DNA of 64,000 nt from Erodium maritimum (taxonomy: Eukaryota; Streptophyta; Magnoliopsida; Geraniales; Geraniaceae). The stretch lies in NCBI GenBank assembly GCA_963921825.1, contig OY997594.1, forward strand, positions 30,300,956 through 30,364,955, in the 5' to 3' direction. Under the pieces are notes generated by a model. It was not told the origin of the DNA and did not search any database. It saw only the letters and a list, made by a program, of their open reading frames with translations. Position 1 is the stretch's first letter, and every line of letters starts with the position of its first letter. Below are positions 34,055-44,950 of this stretch, in pieces. The position numbers and the translations under genes were made by a program.

Positions 34055-35566
34055 CGTGCTACCTTCCGGATTCATAAGACGGTGTTCAAAGTTTCGGTTT
34101 TGCTTGAAAGTTTCGTTTTTTGCATGTTGTTTTGCTAAATTGTTTGACAACATGTTTTAAATACTTGTTTATGGATTTAATGCATGTAAAATGAATTTTT
34201 GAAAATTATTTCAAATCTGGAAATTTTGAAATTTTTTTGATTTTTCGGGTCTCGGGAGCGGGACTCTCGGGGAGCCGAAACCGGGGCCGAACGGGGCTCC
34301 GTTGGACGAAGCTAAGCCAAGCATGACCATTTGATGGTTGATATGCTAAGGCTAAAACGTTTTGTTAGTTATGACGAGTTTGGAACCGTCATGACAAACT
34401 CGAAGATCAAATGTTCAAAAGTTTCATTTTTGAACGGTTTCGATAAACCGAGCATCAAAATTTTTCGAAACTTAGCTATTAAATAAAACTGGAAAATCAC
34501 ATGATGTTTGATAACATGATTGTTTGATAACACGATGTGTGATGTGATGTTGGCATGGTGTACATAATAGCCCCGAGCTCGATTTAATTATTTATCGCTT
34601 TTCACGGCCTGCGAGCCGTTAGAGTTAGCGTGTAATTATTCTTTCAAGGTGTGGTCGTCGAACCACTTGTTTGTAATATTTATTTATTCCCGACCTGCGA
34701 TTCGTGTATTAAATTGTAATATTTTACTCAAGACGAAGAAAGGGCGAAAAGGTCATTTGGTGGCTTTTCAGGTGTTGGCATCGGCTTGGAGTCGGTGGAG
34801 CTCAAGAAGCTAGTGGGAGTTAGTTTAGGGGGCTATTATGTGCACATTTATCGCTTCATGCTTGGTTTAGTTTATGCATGATTAATTCTATGTGTTTTAG
34901 AATTGCATGCTTAACTTTATTTACCGAGCATATCACCTCACATGCAAAGATAAAATTGGAATTTTAATCATTGGATGTAGTTGACGGGTTCGAAGGAAGA
35001 ATTACATTGGATGTAATTTGAGGCATCATTGCATTTGGAATGTAGTTGATGTGCTCATCGCATCTAGGATGTGTCAAAGTTTTAAACACAACCGGACAAG
35101 TAAAAACGGGTCATGTCCGATACCTCCCAATTATCAACACCTTACTACCTCCCCGTCCTATGGGTGTCGTGCGCATTAGCGGAGCATCCATGGGAAAGCG
35201 GGGTAGTAGGTTTGGACGACATATGTGGGTGTCGTGCGCATTAGCGGAGCACTTACATAGTGACGAGCCATAGTTGAGAATTGGTGGACCCGACTACGAT
35301 TCTCAGCCTGAGGTTGAGCTAGGGTAACAGATAGGGTAAGCCGTGTACATAAGTACATACCCTAGCCAAGAGTCACATTGGATGTGATTGGATGGAGTCC
35401 TACCTACACAGCTCGATTAAGTGGTGAGCATTAGTTCAGCTTAATCGAGTGAATCAAGGATCTTGGTTTCAAATTCTAAAGAATTAGAATCTATTGTTGG
35501 TGTTTAAGCTTGATCTTCATAAAATTTATTCAGTTTACTGATTGAATTTTATTTGTTGTAGATCAA
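34055..35566 (+). other. C2 untranslated leader with repeated 26-bp motif
   Basis: About 1.5 kb without credible coding. It has two direct copies of TGGGTGTCGTGCGCATTAGC plus GGAGCA (35161-35186 and 35226-35251), conserved in the C1 leader. Several TACATTGGATGTAATT-like palindromic words lie at 34970-35030 and recur near the gag start. Confidence 0.8.
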
Positions 35567-36518
35567 ATGGCAAATTCAGCGAACATTAATAGTTTGTCAT
35601 TAAAAACCATTCTTGACAGGGTCAAGCTAAATGGGACAAACTATTTGGACTGGTACAGAATTTTGAGGATAGTCCTCAAGTCTGAACGCAAAGAATATGT
35701 CCTTGACAAGGCTGTCTCTAAGACCATATCAGAGTTACATGAAGTGTCAATAACTGCTGAGAAGAATATATCAGGGATCTGGGATCCAAGGATATTCTGA
35801 TGGTCAACAAGGGAATTGGAAGTGGCAAGGGCGGGGTCCATGCGCACTTGGCAGGAAAGATGAGACACCTGAGAATGTCTGCTTCTACTGCCAACAGCCT
35901 GGTCAGTGGAACCGGGATTACAGGAAGTTCACGGCTGATCTGAAGAAGGGCAGTGGGACTGCGCCTTCATCAAATAGCCTGGATGATCTGAAGAAGGGCA
36001 GTAGGACTGCGCCTTCATCAGGAAACCTGGATGATCTAAGGAAGGGCGGTAGGACCGTGCCTTCATCCAGTATTAACTCTATAGAGCTACTATCTCTACT
36101 TCCAAAGATTCATGGGTATTAGATACCAGGACTGAATCTCACACCTGCATTAATATATGGTGGCTGAAAGTATGAGAGGTTTGGAAAGCACGAAGTGGAC
36201 CTCAGAGTTGTGGCAACTACTGTAGGATCCATGAGTCTTGCTTTGCCAAGTGGTCTTGTCTTAGTATTGTATAATGTATATTGCATACCTACTTTTAGTA
36301 GGAATATTATATCTGTATCCGTGTTTGACAAGGAAGGATATAATGTTAATATTGGAAATGGAGTTTTCAATGTTCTATGCAATGATATGTTTTATACCAG
36401 TACTGACTTGGTTGGAGGATTGTACATATTAGATATGGGTAACAATGCCTCAAGTTCTATATATTACGTTAATACCAAGAGGTCTAAATCCAACGATTTA
36501 AACCTAACTTTGTTATGA
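35567..36518 (+). pseudogene. C2 Gag and protease, internally deleted
   Basis: The ATG at 35567 gives LNGTNYLDWYRILRIVLK, but after EYVLDKA the sequence jumps to KTISELHEVSITAEKN. Compared with C1, about 430 bp of the Gag core are missing. The zinc knuckle region (about 35880-35925) reads CFYCQQPGQWNRDY, with both His and the last Cys replaced. A duplicated DDLKKGS...TAPSS segment lies at 35938-36070. The protease active site reads LDTRTES, so the Gly of DTG is lost. The frame then runs to a TGA at 36516-36518, where a Trp would normally begin the integrase finger. Each change is inactivating. Confidence 0.88.
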
Positions 36519-37200
36519 CACTATCATTTGGGCCGCATAAACAAGAAGCTCCTATCAGCACTTCAGAAGTGCGGGCTTTCAGGTTCATTCGAATTCCATT
36601 CGATCGATAGGTGCAAGGTTTGTTTGATGGGCAAAATGACTAAAGTGCCCTTTATCGACCGCGATGAAAGGGCGGGTGAATTATTGGGGCTGATACACTC
36701 GAATGTGTGTAAACCAATAAGTTCACTTGCCACGAGGGGTTTTAGCTACTTTATCAAATTTACTGATGATTACAGTAAATATGGTTATGTCTATTCGGTG
36801 AGACATAAGTCTGAAGCTTTTGATAAATTCAAAGAGTTTAAGATTAAAGTAGAAAACCATCTCGACAAAGGTATTAAGGCACTTCGATTGGATCGAGGTG
36901 GAAAATACTTGACCACAGAGTTATTAGATCATCTAAAAGAGAATGGGATCCTTTTTGGAATGGACTCCTCCTGGGACACTGTAGTTGAAAGGTGTAGCCA
37001 AACGGAGAAATCGGACATTGTTAGACAATGGTCCGTTCCATGATTAGTTGGACTGATCTCCCAATCTCTTTCTGGGGTTATGCTCTAGAGACGACCGCAT
37101 TCATAGTGAATCGGGCTTCGATGAAGGGTGTGGAAGGGACACCATTTTAAAATGGTACAGGATGATGCCCGCTTTGTCCTTCCTAAAGATTTGTGGTTGC
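36519..37200 (+). pseudogene. C2 integrase, catalytic residue lost
   Basis: The pre-integrase finger reads HYHLGRINKK...CKVCLMGK, with the second His replaced by Arg. The core has GELLGLIHSNVC, where the first catalytic Asp (normally IHTD or IHSD) is Asn, then FTDDYSKYGYVY. The second Asp (LRLDRGGKY) and the Glu (VVERC) remain. The frame breaks at 37043 and homology continues in other frames to about 37440 (CEAYVKHLVSTKLEPRS). Integration could not be supported by this protein. Confidence 0.88.
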
Positions 37201-37549
37201 GAGGCTTATGTGAAACATTTGGTATCGACTAAGCTTGAACCAAGATCTGAGATATGCACCTTCGTGTGGTGTCCCAAAGCAACAAGGGGATACTATTTCT
37301 ACAATCCCAGTGAGAACATCGTGTTCGTCGCTAGGGGTGGGGTCTTTATGGAAAAGAAGTTTTGTTTCCAAAGATGTTATTGGAAGGACTGTGCATCTCG
37401 AAGAAATTCAGGATGGTACAGATTTGTTAAAACCAATTGACAACCCAGTAGAAAGGAGCCAGAGATTGTCGTAGAGTGAGAACCAATTCCTGTTACAATT
37501 CCGGAAGGTCCAAGGCGATTTAAAAGGGTCAATCTTCCACCTCCAAGAT

Positions 37550-38506
37550 ATGGTATCCGGAGGTGACAATGAAGTCATAGTGGATCACGATGATCCAGCC
37601 ACCTTTCAAGAAGTCGTGGATGGGCCCGACTCCGAGTTATGGTTGGGAGCCATGAGGGAGGAAATGCAATCCATGTCGGACAACCGAGTCTGGGAACCGG
37701 TTGATCCCATCAATGGTGTGAGGACCATCGGATGCAAATGGATCTTCAAGGTGAAGATGGACATGGATGACAACCCTCTGACCTACAAAGCTCAACTGGT
37801 GGCGAAGGTTATAGGCAGATCCAATGGATTGACTATGAGGAAACCTTCTCCCTAGTGGCTATGGTAAAAATCGATCCAAATTCTTCTTGACATAACTGCG
37901 TATCATAATTCTGAGATATGGCAAGTGGATGTCAAAACCGCTTTCCTAAATGGAAATTTGACTGAGTACGTTTGTATGTCTCGGCCCAAAGGTTTTGATG
38001 ATCCGAAGAATAAGGGAAAGATTTATAAGTTGTTGAAATCCATTTATGGATTGAAACGAACTTCTCGGAATTGGATCCTTCGTTTTGGTGAAGTTGTAAT
38101 TGGATTTGGCTTAATCAAGAACGAGGATGAATCTTGCGTTTATAAGAAGGCTAGTGGGAGCAAGATTACCTTTCTGGTTCTCATTGAAAATGACATCCCA
38201 ACCTTGCACGAGACTTAAGCTTGGTTGAGGAAGTGTTTTTCAATAAATGACTTAGGCGATGCTTCTTATATCTTAGGGATTAAGATATGTAGAGATCGCA
38301 CCAAGAGGGCCTTGGATTTAAGTCAGGGAACCTATGTGAACAAGGCATTGAGTAGGTTATTAATGCTCGATTCAAAGAAAGTACTCTTACCCACTAGTCA
38401 TGGCATTTATCTCAGCAAGACTCGGTGTCCTAAGACAGCTGATGAGCTGAAAATGATGATGAGAATCATATGCGCCTGGGGGCAGGATCGATCATATATG
38501 CCATGA
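37550..38506 (+). pseudogene. C2 reverse transcriptase lacking the YVDD box
   Basis: The RT starts with LWLGAMREEMQSMSDNRVWE and GCKWIFKVKMDMDDNPLTYK (37550-37855). A frameshift follows, then VDVKTAFLNGNLTEYVCMSR and KLLKSIYGLKRTSRNW (37925-38218). At the expected FLVLYVDDILLIGND site the sequence reads FLVLIENDIP (about 38169-38198), so the catalytic Asp-Asp motif is deleted. After a TAA the frame continues with FSINDLGDASYILGIKICRD to a stop near 38506. Reverse transcription from this protein is impossible. Confidence 0.9.
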
Positions 38507-38639
38507 CATGTATGAGACCGGACGTCTCGTAAGCCTTATGTTGTACTAGTAGACATCATTCTAACCCGGGGGAAAGATGATGCTGAACTAGTCGTCGAAG
38601 GATGAGTAGACGCTAGTTTTCCAAGACAAATCCAGATGA

Positions 38640-39078
38640 CTTTAGAAGTCAGTCAGGATATGTGTTTACGCTGAATGGCAGAGCTTTAGCTGGGAGAGCG
38701 TAAAGCAAGATACCATTGCCGAATCTACGACAGAGGCCAAGTACAAGGATGCTGCAGAGGCAGCTAAGGAGGCTATGTGGATTTGGAAATTCATGGAAGG
38801 GCTGGGTGTAATTAAAACCCCATCCATCCCGGTGAATCCATTTTGCGACAACACAAGGGCCATTGCGCAAGCTAAAAGCCCAGATCACATAACAAATCCA
38901 AACATGTACTGCAGCGTATCCACCTCATTAGAGAAATACTGAACTGAGGTGAAGTGAAGATAACATATATTGCAACAGATGATAACATAGCCAACCCTTT
39001 GACTAAGGCAGTGTCACTGCCTGAACATGTTAGACATGTAAAGTCGATGGGGACATATTGGAGTTTAGATTGGAACTA
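38640..39078 (+). pseudogene. C2 RNase H remnant
   Basis: Homology is spread over frames. Recognisable pieces are STTEAKYKDAAEAAKEAMW, VNPFCDNTRAIAQAKSPDH and ATDDNIANPLTKAVSLPEHV, the standard copia RNase H tail, ending SMGTYWSLDWN. Frameshifts and stops separate the pieces. Confidence 0.85.
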
Positions 39079-39093
39079 GGGCAAGTGGGAGAT
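39079..39093 (+). other. Polypurine tract of C2
   Basis: GGGCAAGTGGGAGAT lies directly before the 3' LTR start TGTTAGTC. It is the usual plant copia tract and is intact. Confidence 0.92.
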
Positions 39094-40771
39094 TGTTAGT
39101 CTTAGTGCCCGTAGTTCAATCTTAAATGTCCAAATGTATATATATCATCGTTAGCAATAAAATTAAAGCGGCTTTATATTACTTATGTGTTGGAGTAATA
39201 TATCGACGTGTGCTCTGATCTATGCCCACCATGCGAATAGAACCATATATCGAGATAGATCACACTATATGGGTCCCTAGTCAACAAAGCTTCACTAGAA
39301 GCGACTAGTATGAAAGATGGCTCTTTATGGCTTACGTTCTATTAGTCATTGGAATGGGATTCCGGAGTCTGATCATAGATATCATGTGGGACATGATATT
39401 GGACGACCCGCCCTGAATATGCGTCATAGATTAAGTCATGAACATATTTAGTGTCGTAGCTTGTCATGTATCCTTAGACCAAGGAGTCTTTGTGATCGCT
39501 ATGTAGTCAACAACTGAGTTTGACCTGAGCCTAACGTTGTCCGTAACAGGGCTTCCATAACGGCCAGGATTGGCTTGGGGACGGGCTACATGAGTGACAC
39601 GAAAGGCGGCTAAGGGATTTATCCCTCATACTGAGGTATGGGAAAGATATCGGTTCTCGGCCGCTTGATCGAGAGTGACTGAAAGAATAGCATGGCCATG
39701 CACATGATACTGAGTATCATATCTTCAGTCATCTCACATATCAAGGAATGGTGATTGAGAATAATAAGGATGACGGCTCTATGCCTTATCTCAATCAGGA
39801 TATCGGAGATAAAAGGATAATGACAGGGATGACGGAAATGTTAAAATCCACAGGGTCGATTCGTTATGCACTGTCAGGCAATACTAAAGTCTCGTTAGTT
39901 TCCACTTAAATAGGATCAAGTAAAATGGGATTTTACGTTGATCTATTGACATGCATAAACCTAAGGGTCACATCGGAGGATAAAACTCATTGACACATTT
40001 ATGGAGAATGGCCAAAAGGGAGTTGTCTCGGGACATGATCAAAACTGGGTTTTGAGTCATGTGCCCGTAAGTGAATAGGACTTTACGGATCAAGACAAGG
40101 CTTGGAGTCTTGGGATTGATCGCGTCGGATAATGTTGGACATTTTCGGTATGGAAGGCTTGGAGGCGATGAGCGAATCACGAGACCTCGTTGGAAATGGC
40201 CACGGGCCATGTTCCAAGAGGCCCATGCAACCAAGGCCCATGGAACTAATTAATCAAGTCTTGATTAATTAGTACTAAGTAAGGAAGACAAGGATTAAGG
40301 TGTTGGTGATTCACCACCTAACCCAATCTTGTCTAGCCATACTTTGTCCTATTTACACTTTACTTGACACCATACTTGTCCCATGCCTTTAGTTGGACAA
40401 GTATGAGTTTTGTTATGTTTAAGTCATCTTTTTTCAACATAACAAACACAAGACAAGAATAGGAAACACAACTTCTCTCCCCCTTCCCTTGCAATTTCGG
40501 GTTTGGCAAGTTCCCACCTCCATTTTTGTGTTCTTGAGTCCTCAAAGAGAACAACTACGTGGCTTTGATTCCCATGTGGATACGTAGGCGTCTTGGAGAC
40601 TCAAGCCAATCATTCGTTACCCGGTGTTCTTGTTTTGATAAGAAATAGTGCTGAATTTTTCTCTTGTGAATCCATTCTTTGTTAGTTGTTTCATGGTTTA
40701 ATCGTCTCTCGGTTTTCATTGATTTTCCGCTGCGAGTTGGTTCATCTCCAACCCTACCTCGAGACCCAACA
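39094..40771 (+). repeat. 3' LTR of copia element C2 (1678 bp)
   Basis: It runs from TGTTAGTCTTAG to CGAGACCCAACA and aligns end to end with the 5' LTR. The whole element (32366-40771, 8406 bp) thus has complete terminal signals: two LTRs, PBS and polypurine tract. Confidence 0.97.
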
Positions 40772-41080
40772 GACGCGATCTGAAACCAAACTCCTCCCAC
40801 ACGACCTATTGAACCACAAGTTTTTGGAGGGCAAAATAGACTTTTCACGAGCCCAACATAGCGTCCGTCCAACTTCTTCAATGAAAAGTGCAATAGTTGT
40901 TGGTCAACGTTGCCACATGACAATATACGTTTGGTTGGGTTAGGATTTAGGAATATCCAAAAGATTAGGGTTAGGACATGGAATAATCCCTATTTTAATT
41001 ACAGAAATCCATAATTCAAATTGAAATTGTAATTCAAAGCATATACACTGTTTTTTCAATTTTGTTTTGCATTAAATTAA
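40772..41080. other. Spacer, probably upstream flank of the MULE locus
   Basis: No gene seen. It should be the sequence originally joined to 32365 before C2 inserted, so it may hold the MULE promoter. Confidence 0.4.
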
Positions 41081-42790
41081 GGGAAAATTTTACTTTAATA
41101 CCTGGCCAAACATTTAATTTCACTTTGATATCCTGGTATAAATTTTTTGCACTTTCATACCTAAACCAAACATTTAGTTTCACTTTAGTACCCAACCGTT
41201 AACTTTCTATTAGTTTGGAAAAAGGTAAAAAGACTGTAATACCCCTAACTATTACTCAAATTTTCAAACTCATGCCATTGATTCAGAATTTGAAGATAAG
41301 TGAAATGACAATAATACCCTCCATTGTTAGGGTATTAAAATAAAAATTCTACTTTAAAAAAAATAAATTTTGTTTTTATTTATGAATATTATTTTTATTT
41401 TCAAAAATTCATATTTTAATTTAAAAAATACATAAAAATCAGCTTTTTTTTATAAATTCAGTTTTTATTTATGAAAACTATTTTTATTTTCAAAAATTCA
41501 GATTTTAATTTAAAAAATACATAAAAATCAGTTTTTAATTTAATTAATATTTAATTATATTCTTTTTTTCATTTTTCTACCCACATATTCCCTCTCTCTC
41601 TTCAATTTCGTCTCTCTCTCCTCCTCTGTCCATGGAACTCCTGATTTCACCAATCAACTTTAAAACATCAAATTTCCACAACAATTGAAGATGATAGTCG
41701 ATCTCAACCCGAAAACAAAAAAAAATTACCGTGAAGAAAAGTTTAGGAAACAAAATCAACGAATCTAAAAAGGGAAAAAAAGAAGCAAAAGAGATCTTAG
41801 CAAAAAGGAATAAATCAACTGGTTTTGGCCTGAGCTCATAAACTAGAAGGAAGCCATGATTTCCGGCGAGGAGAGCACGGAAAATGGGTTTCTCAAACCG
41901 TGGAGAAGAAAGCCTCGGCAGAAATGGCATTCGATTTCACGGCGAGGCACTCGAACACGGTGATAGCACGACGTCATCGAAGGTCACGTGGGCTCGCGGA
42001 TCTAGAGGCTCGAGGTCGTCGGAGTGGATTCGCAGATCTCTTGGGCTTCTCCCTCTACAAGCCGAGACGGAGCTCTGTCGTTTTTCAGATCTAAGGAATG
42101 AAGATTGGGTCTAGGAGTCCACATTCCACAACTGTTTTATTTTCCCTTAAAAGCATAATCTTGATCTGTTGATGAGAGAGCTGAGATTGTAATTTCATTC
42201 CCTGGGAATTTTTATAAGGAGGAGAGAGAGACATGTAGATAAATGAGTTGTAGAGGATGAAGATGAGGAGGAGAGAGAAGGTGAATTTGGGTTGAAAAAT
42301 GAAAAAAATGAAAATAAAAAACCAAATACAATAAAATATTAATTAAATTTTAAAAAACTGATTTTTATGTATTTTTTTTATAAAAAAACTGGTTTTTATT
42401 TAAAAAAATCTAATTTTTACGTATTTTTGAAATTAAAAACTGAATTTATAAAAAAAAACTGAATTTTCGAAAAAAAACTAAATTTATAAAAAAAACTGAT
42501 TTTATTTTAAAAATAGTGAAATTTTCATTTTACCACCCTAACAATAAAGGGTATTATTGTCATTTCACTTATTTTCAAATTCTAAATCAATGACATGAGT
42601 TTGAAAATTTGAGTAATAGTTAGGGGTATTATGGTCTTTTTACTTTTTTCCATCCAAACTAACAGAAAGTTAACGGTTGGGTACTAAAGTGAAATTAAAT
42701 GTTTAGTTTAGGTATGAAAGTGCAAAAAAATTATGTTAGGGTATCAAAGTGAAATTAAATGTTTGGCAAGGTATTAAAGTGAATTTTCCC
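41081..42790. mobile_element. Long-TIR foldback element with gene-like core (1710 bp)
   Basis: Terminal inverted repeats of about 260 bp (41081-41345 and 42525-42790) begin GGGAAAATTTTACTTTAATA against GGGAAAATTCACTTTAATAC inverted, and share CCCAACCGTTAACTTTCT and CATTTAATTTCACTTTGATA. Inside are AT-rich inverted arms, and at 41575-42300 a higher-complexity core with CT-rich borders and short open frames on both strands (for example 41577-41930 minus). The core looks like captured genic sequence, as in Pack-MULEs, but I cannot name a source. Flanking 9-mers TTAAATTAA and TTTAACTTT do not make a clear TSD. Confidence 0.75.
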
Positions 42791-43042
42791 TTTAACTTTT
42801 TTTTGAAAGAAATTAAAGATACACTTGAAATAAGTTTTGTAGACTTGAATTAAGTTGACAAAACTAGGTTTGATGCAAACATGTTACAAGACATTTTCAT
42901 TCTAAAAAAGCTTCATGCATGATTTCAACTGTTCCTTATATTAGTTTAAACACAACTCAAATGGTATTTCCAACGTCAACATTTCAAAACAATTTATATA
43001 GGGGAAAACCATGGGTCCTAGCCCCCCTTGAGGTTTGTTTTA

Positions 43043-44510
43043 GGGTTATTTACGATAAGGTACCCTAATGTTTCGTCCACGAACGATAAGGTACCCTAAT
43101 GAATTTTGTGTCCGATAAGGTACCCTAATGATTCGTCCACGAACGATTTGGTTTAATGTTGTTAAAAAACTAACAGAATTATGTAGAATGACTATTTTGC
43201 CCTTTGACATTTCAGTTGACTTTTGACTTAAGAGTGAAATGACCATTATACCCTCAGTTATTATTTTTCCTTAATTTCTATTTTCTACTTAATTTTAATT
43301 TTCAAAATAAAATAAATAAATTATATATATTTTTTAAAAACTGAATTTGTTTTTTTTCTTTTCAAAAATCAGTTTTTATTTTTTAAAAATCAGATTTTTA
43401 TATTTTAAAATCAGATTTTATATTTAATTAGTTTTATTTTTTAATAATTAGTTTTTTTATATATAAATAATTTTTTATTAAAAACAGTTTTATATATAAA
43501 AATCATTTTTTTTTAAATCTGGATCGAGCTGTTCGTCTTCTCCGGCGTGGTCTCCGGCCACCCCTCCTCCGCCGGCGTCGTCCCCGGCCACCCCCACCTC
43601 AGCCTCCTCCTCCGGCGTCGTCCCTCTTCCCTCCTCCCTCAAGCAACGCCGACGTGGTTCATATCTGATTTGGTTCAGATCTGAACTGGTTCAAATGGCG
43701 ATTTGAACCAGTTCAGATCTGAACCAAATCAGATCTGAACCACGCCGGCCACGGCAAACTCGTGGAGCTCGTTCACCGGCGAGGGCGAGGGCCGAGCTCC
43801 GGTGGCTGTGCGAGGGCCGAGCTCCGGTGGCTGTGCGAGGGCCGAGCTCCGGTTGCTGCGCGAGGGTAGAGGACCAGAGCTCGCCGGAGGTCGCTCGCAC
43901 CAAATCTGGGTTGGGTTTCTGTCGAGGGAAGTCGAGGTTGGGGAAGACGAGTTCTAGCGATGGCGGACGGTGGGAGGTGGGAGGTGGAAGAGGGAGGAGG
44001 AAGCGGCGGAGGTGGGGGTGGCTGGGGACGAGACGCCGGAGGAGGGGGTGGCCGGAGACGACGCCGGAGCTGCCGGAGAAGACGCAGAAGTTCTGCGAAT
44101 TTTTTTTAATAAAATTGTTTTTTTAAAAAAATAAAAATGATTTTTTAATTTTTTTAATTTTTTAATATTTTTATTATTATTTTAAATAATTTAATTTTTA
44201 AATTTAAAAAAAATTAAATTTATTTATTTATTATATTTTTATTGTATTATATAATTAAGGGTATAATGGTAATTTTGTCTATCAAATTTATAAGCTTAAA
44301 ATAAGAAAGGGTAAAATCATCATTTCACACCCCACTTAACTGCAAATGTCTAAGTTAGAGGAATATTCCGTTAGTTTTTAACGGAATATGCCAATTTTAA
44401 ACCAAATCGTTCGTGGACGAATCATTAGGGTACCTTATCGGACATAAAATTCATTAGGGTACCTTATCGTTCGTGGAGGAAACATAAGGGTACCTTATCG
44501 TAAATAACCC
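43043..44510. mobile_element. Mutator-type giant foldback element (1468 bp), nested
   Basis: Perfect terminal repeats GGGTTATTTACGATAAGGTA at both ends continue with repeated TCCACGAACGAT and GGTACCCTAATG words. Flanking 9-mers TTTGTTTTA and TTTGCTTTG each differ by one base from TTTGTTTTG, the target sequence inferred from the opposite arm of the outer MITE, which fits a 9-bp Mutator TSD. The arms contain AT-rich then GC-rich mirrored blocks (43520-43653 against 43970-44097) around a central hairpin, so much of the element is self-complementary. The right GC arm has three copies of CCGAGCTCCGGTGGCTGTGC. Sub-terminal sequence matches the 25840-26785 element. Confidence 0.87.
43654..43743. repeat. 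Near-perfect 43-bp hairpin with 4-nt loop
   Basis: The left arm (43654-43696) starts GTGGTTCATATCTGATTTGG and the right arm (43701-43743) is its reverse complement with one mismatch. The loop is GGCG (43697-43700). It occupies the centre of the foldback element and is long and clean enough to be an RNA hairpin substrate. Confidence 0.97.
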
Positions 44511-44950
44511 TTTGCTTTGGCGATCCTAACTGGGCTTGACCTTTCCTTGCACTTCCCAACTACGTTTGACCTTTTTTTGCGAAAACTAACAATTTCCGTA
44601 TATTTTAACGGATTCCGTTAGGTTTTTGACATGTGTTGGTCACGTGCACATTAGCATTTTTTTAACGGAATCGTCAAAATAGACGGAAAATGTTAGTTTG
44701 CGCAAAAAATAGAAATGTCATAGTTGGGAAGTGCAAGGAAAAGTCAAGCCTAGTTAGGATCGCCAAAACAAACCTCAAAGGGGGTTAGGACCTATGGTTA
44801 CCCCTTTATATAGTCACGAGCAAAATTCTCACTTTTAGTGTATAAATTGCAAATACTATATTAAAAGGGGAAATGAACTTTTGATAGCCAGTCATGGCCA
44901 TTAAATTTGTATAAATATCTATTATACAGACAATTTAGATCATTTCTAAC

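Larger units (their letters stand above)
43001..44804. mobile_element. Outer MITE with perfect 8-bp TSD, split by a nested element
   Basis: Ends GGGGAAAACCATGGGTCCTA and, inverted, GGGGTAACCATAGGTCCTAA are matching terminal repeats, continuing through TTGAGGTTTGTTTTGGCGAT. The TSD TTTATATA is perfect (42993-43000 and 44805-44812). Without the 1468-bp insert at 43043-44510 the element would be about 330 bp and largely self-complementary (CTTGACCTTTCCTTGCACTT against AAGTGCAAGGAAAAGTCAAG). Confidence 0.88.

Noticed and set aside
32361-40776. Clean 5-bp TSD for copia element C2
   Set aside because: AACAC and GACGC match at three of five positions; this could be mutated or the product of inter-element recombination, so it is not claimed.
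41072-42799. 9-bp TSD for the long-TIR element at 41081-42790
   Set aside because: Flanks TTAAATTAA and TTTAACTTT agree at only about five of nine positions, no better than expected for AT-rich DNA.
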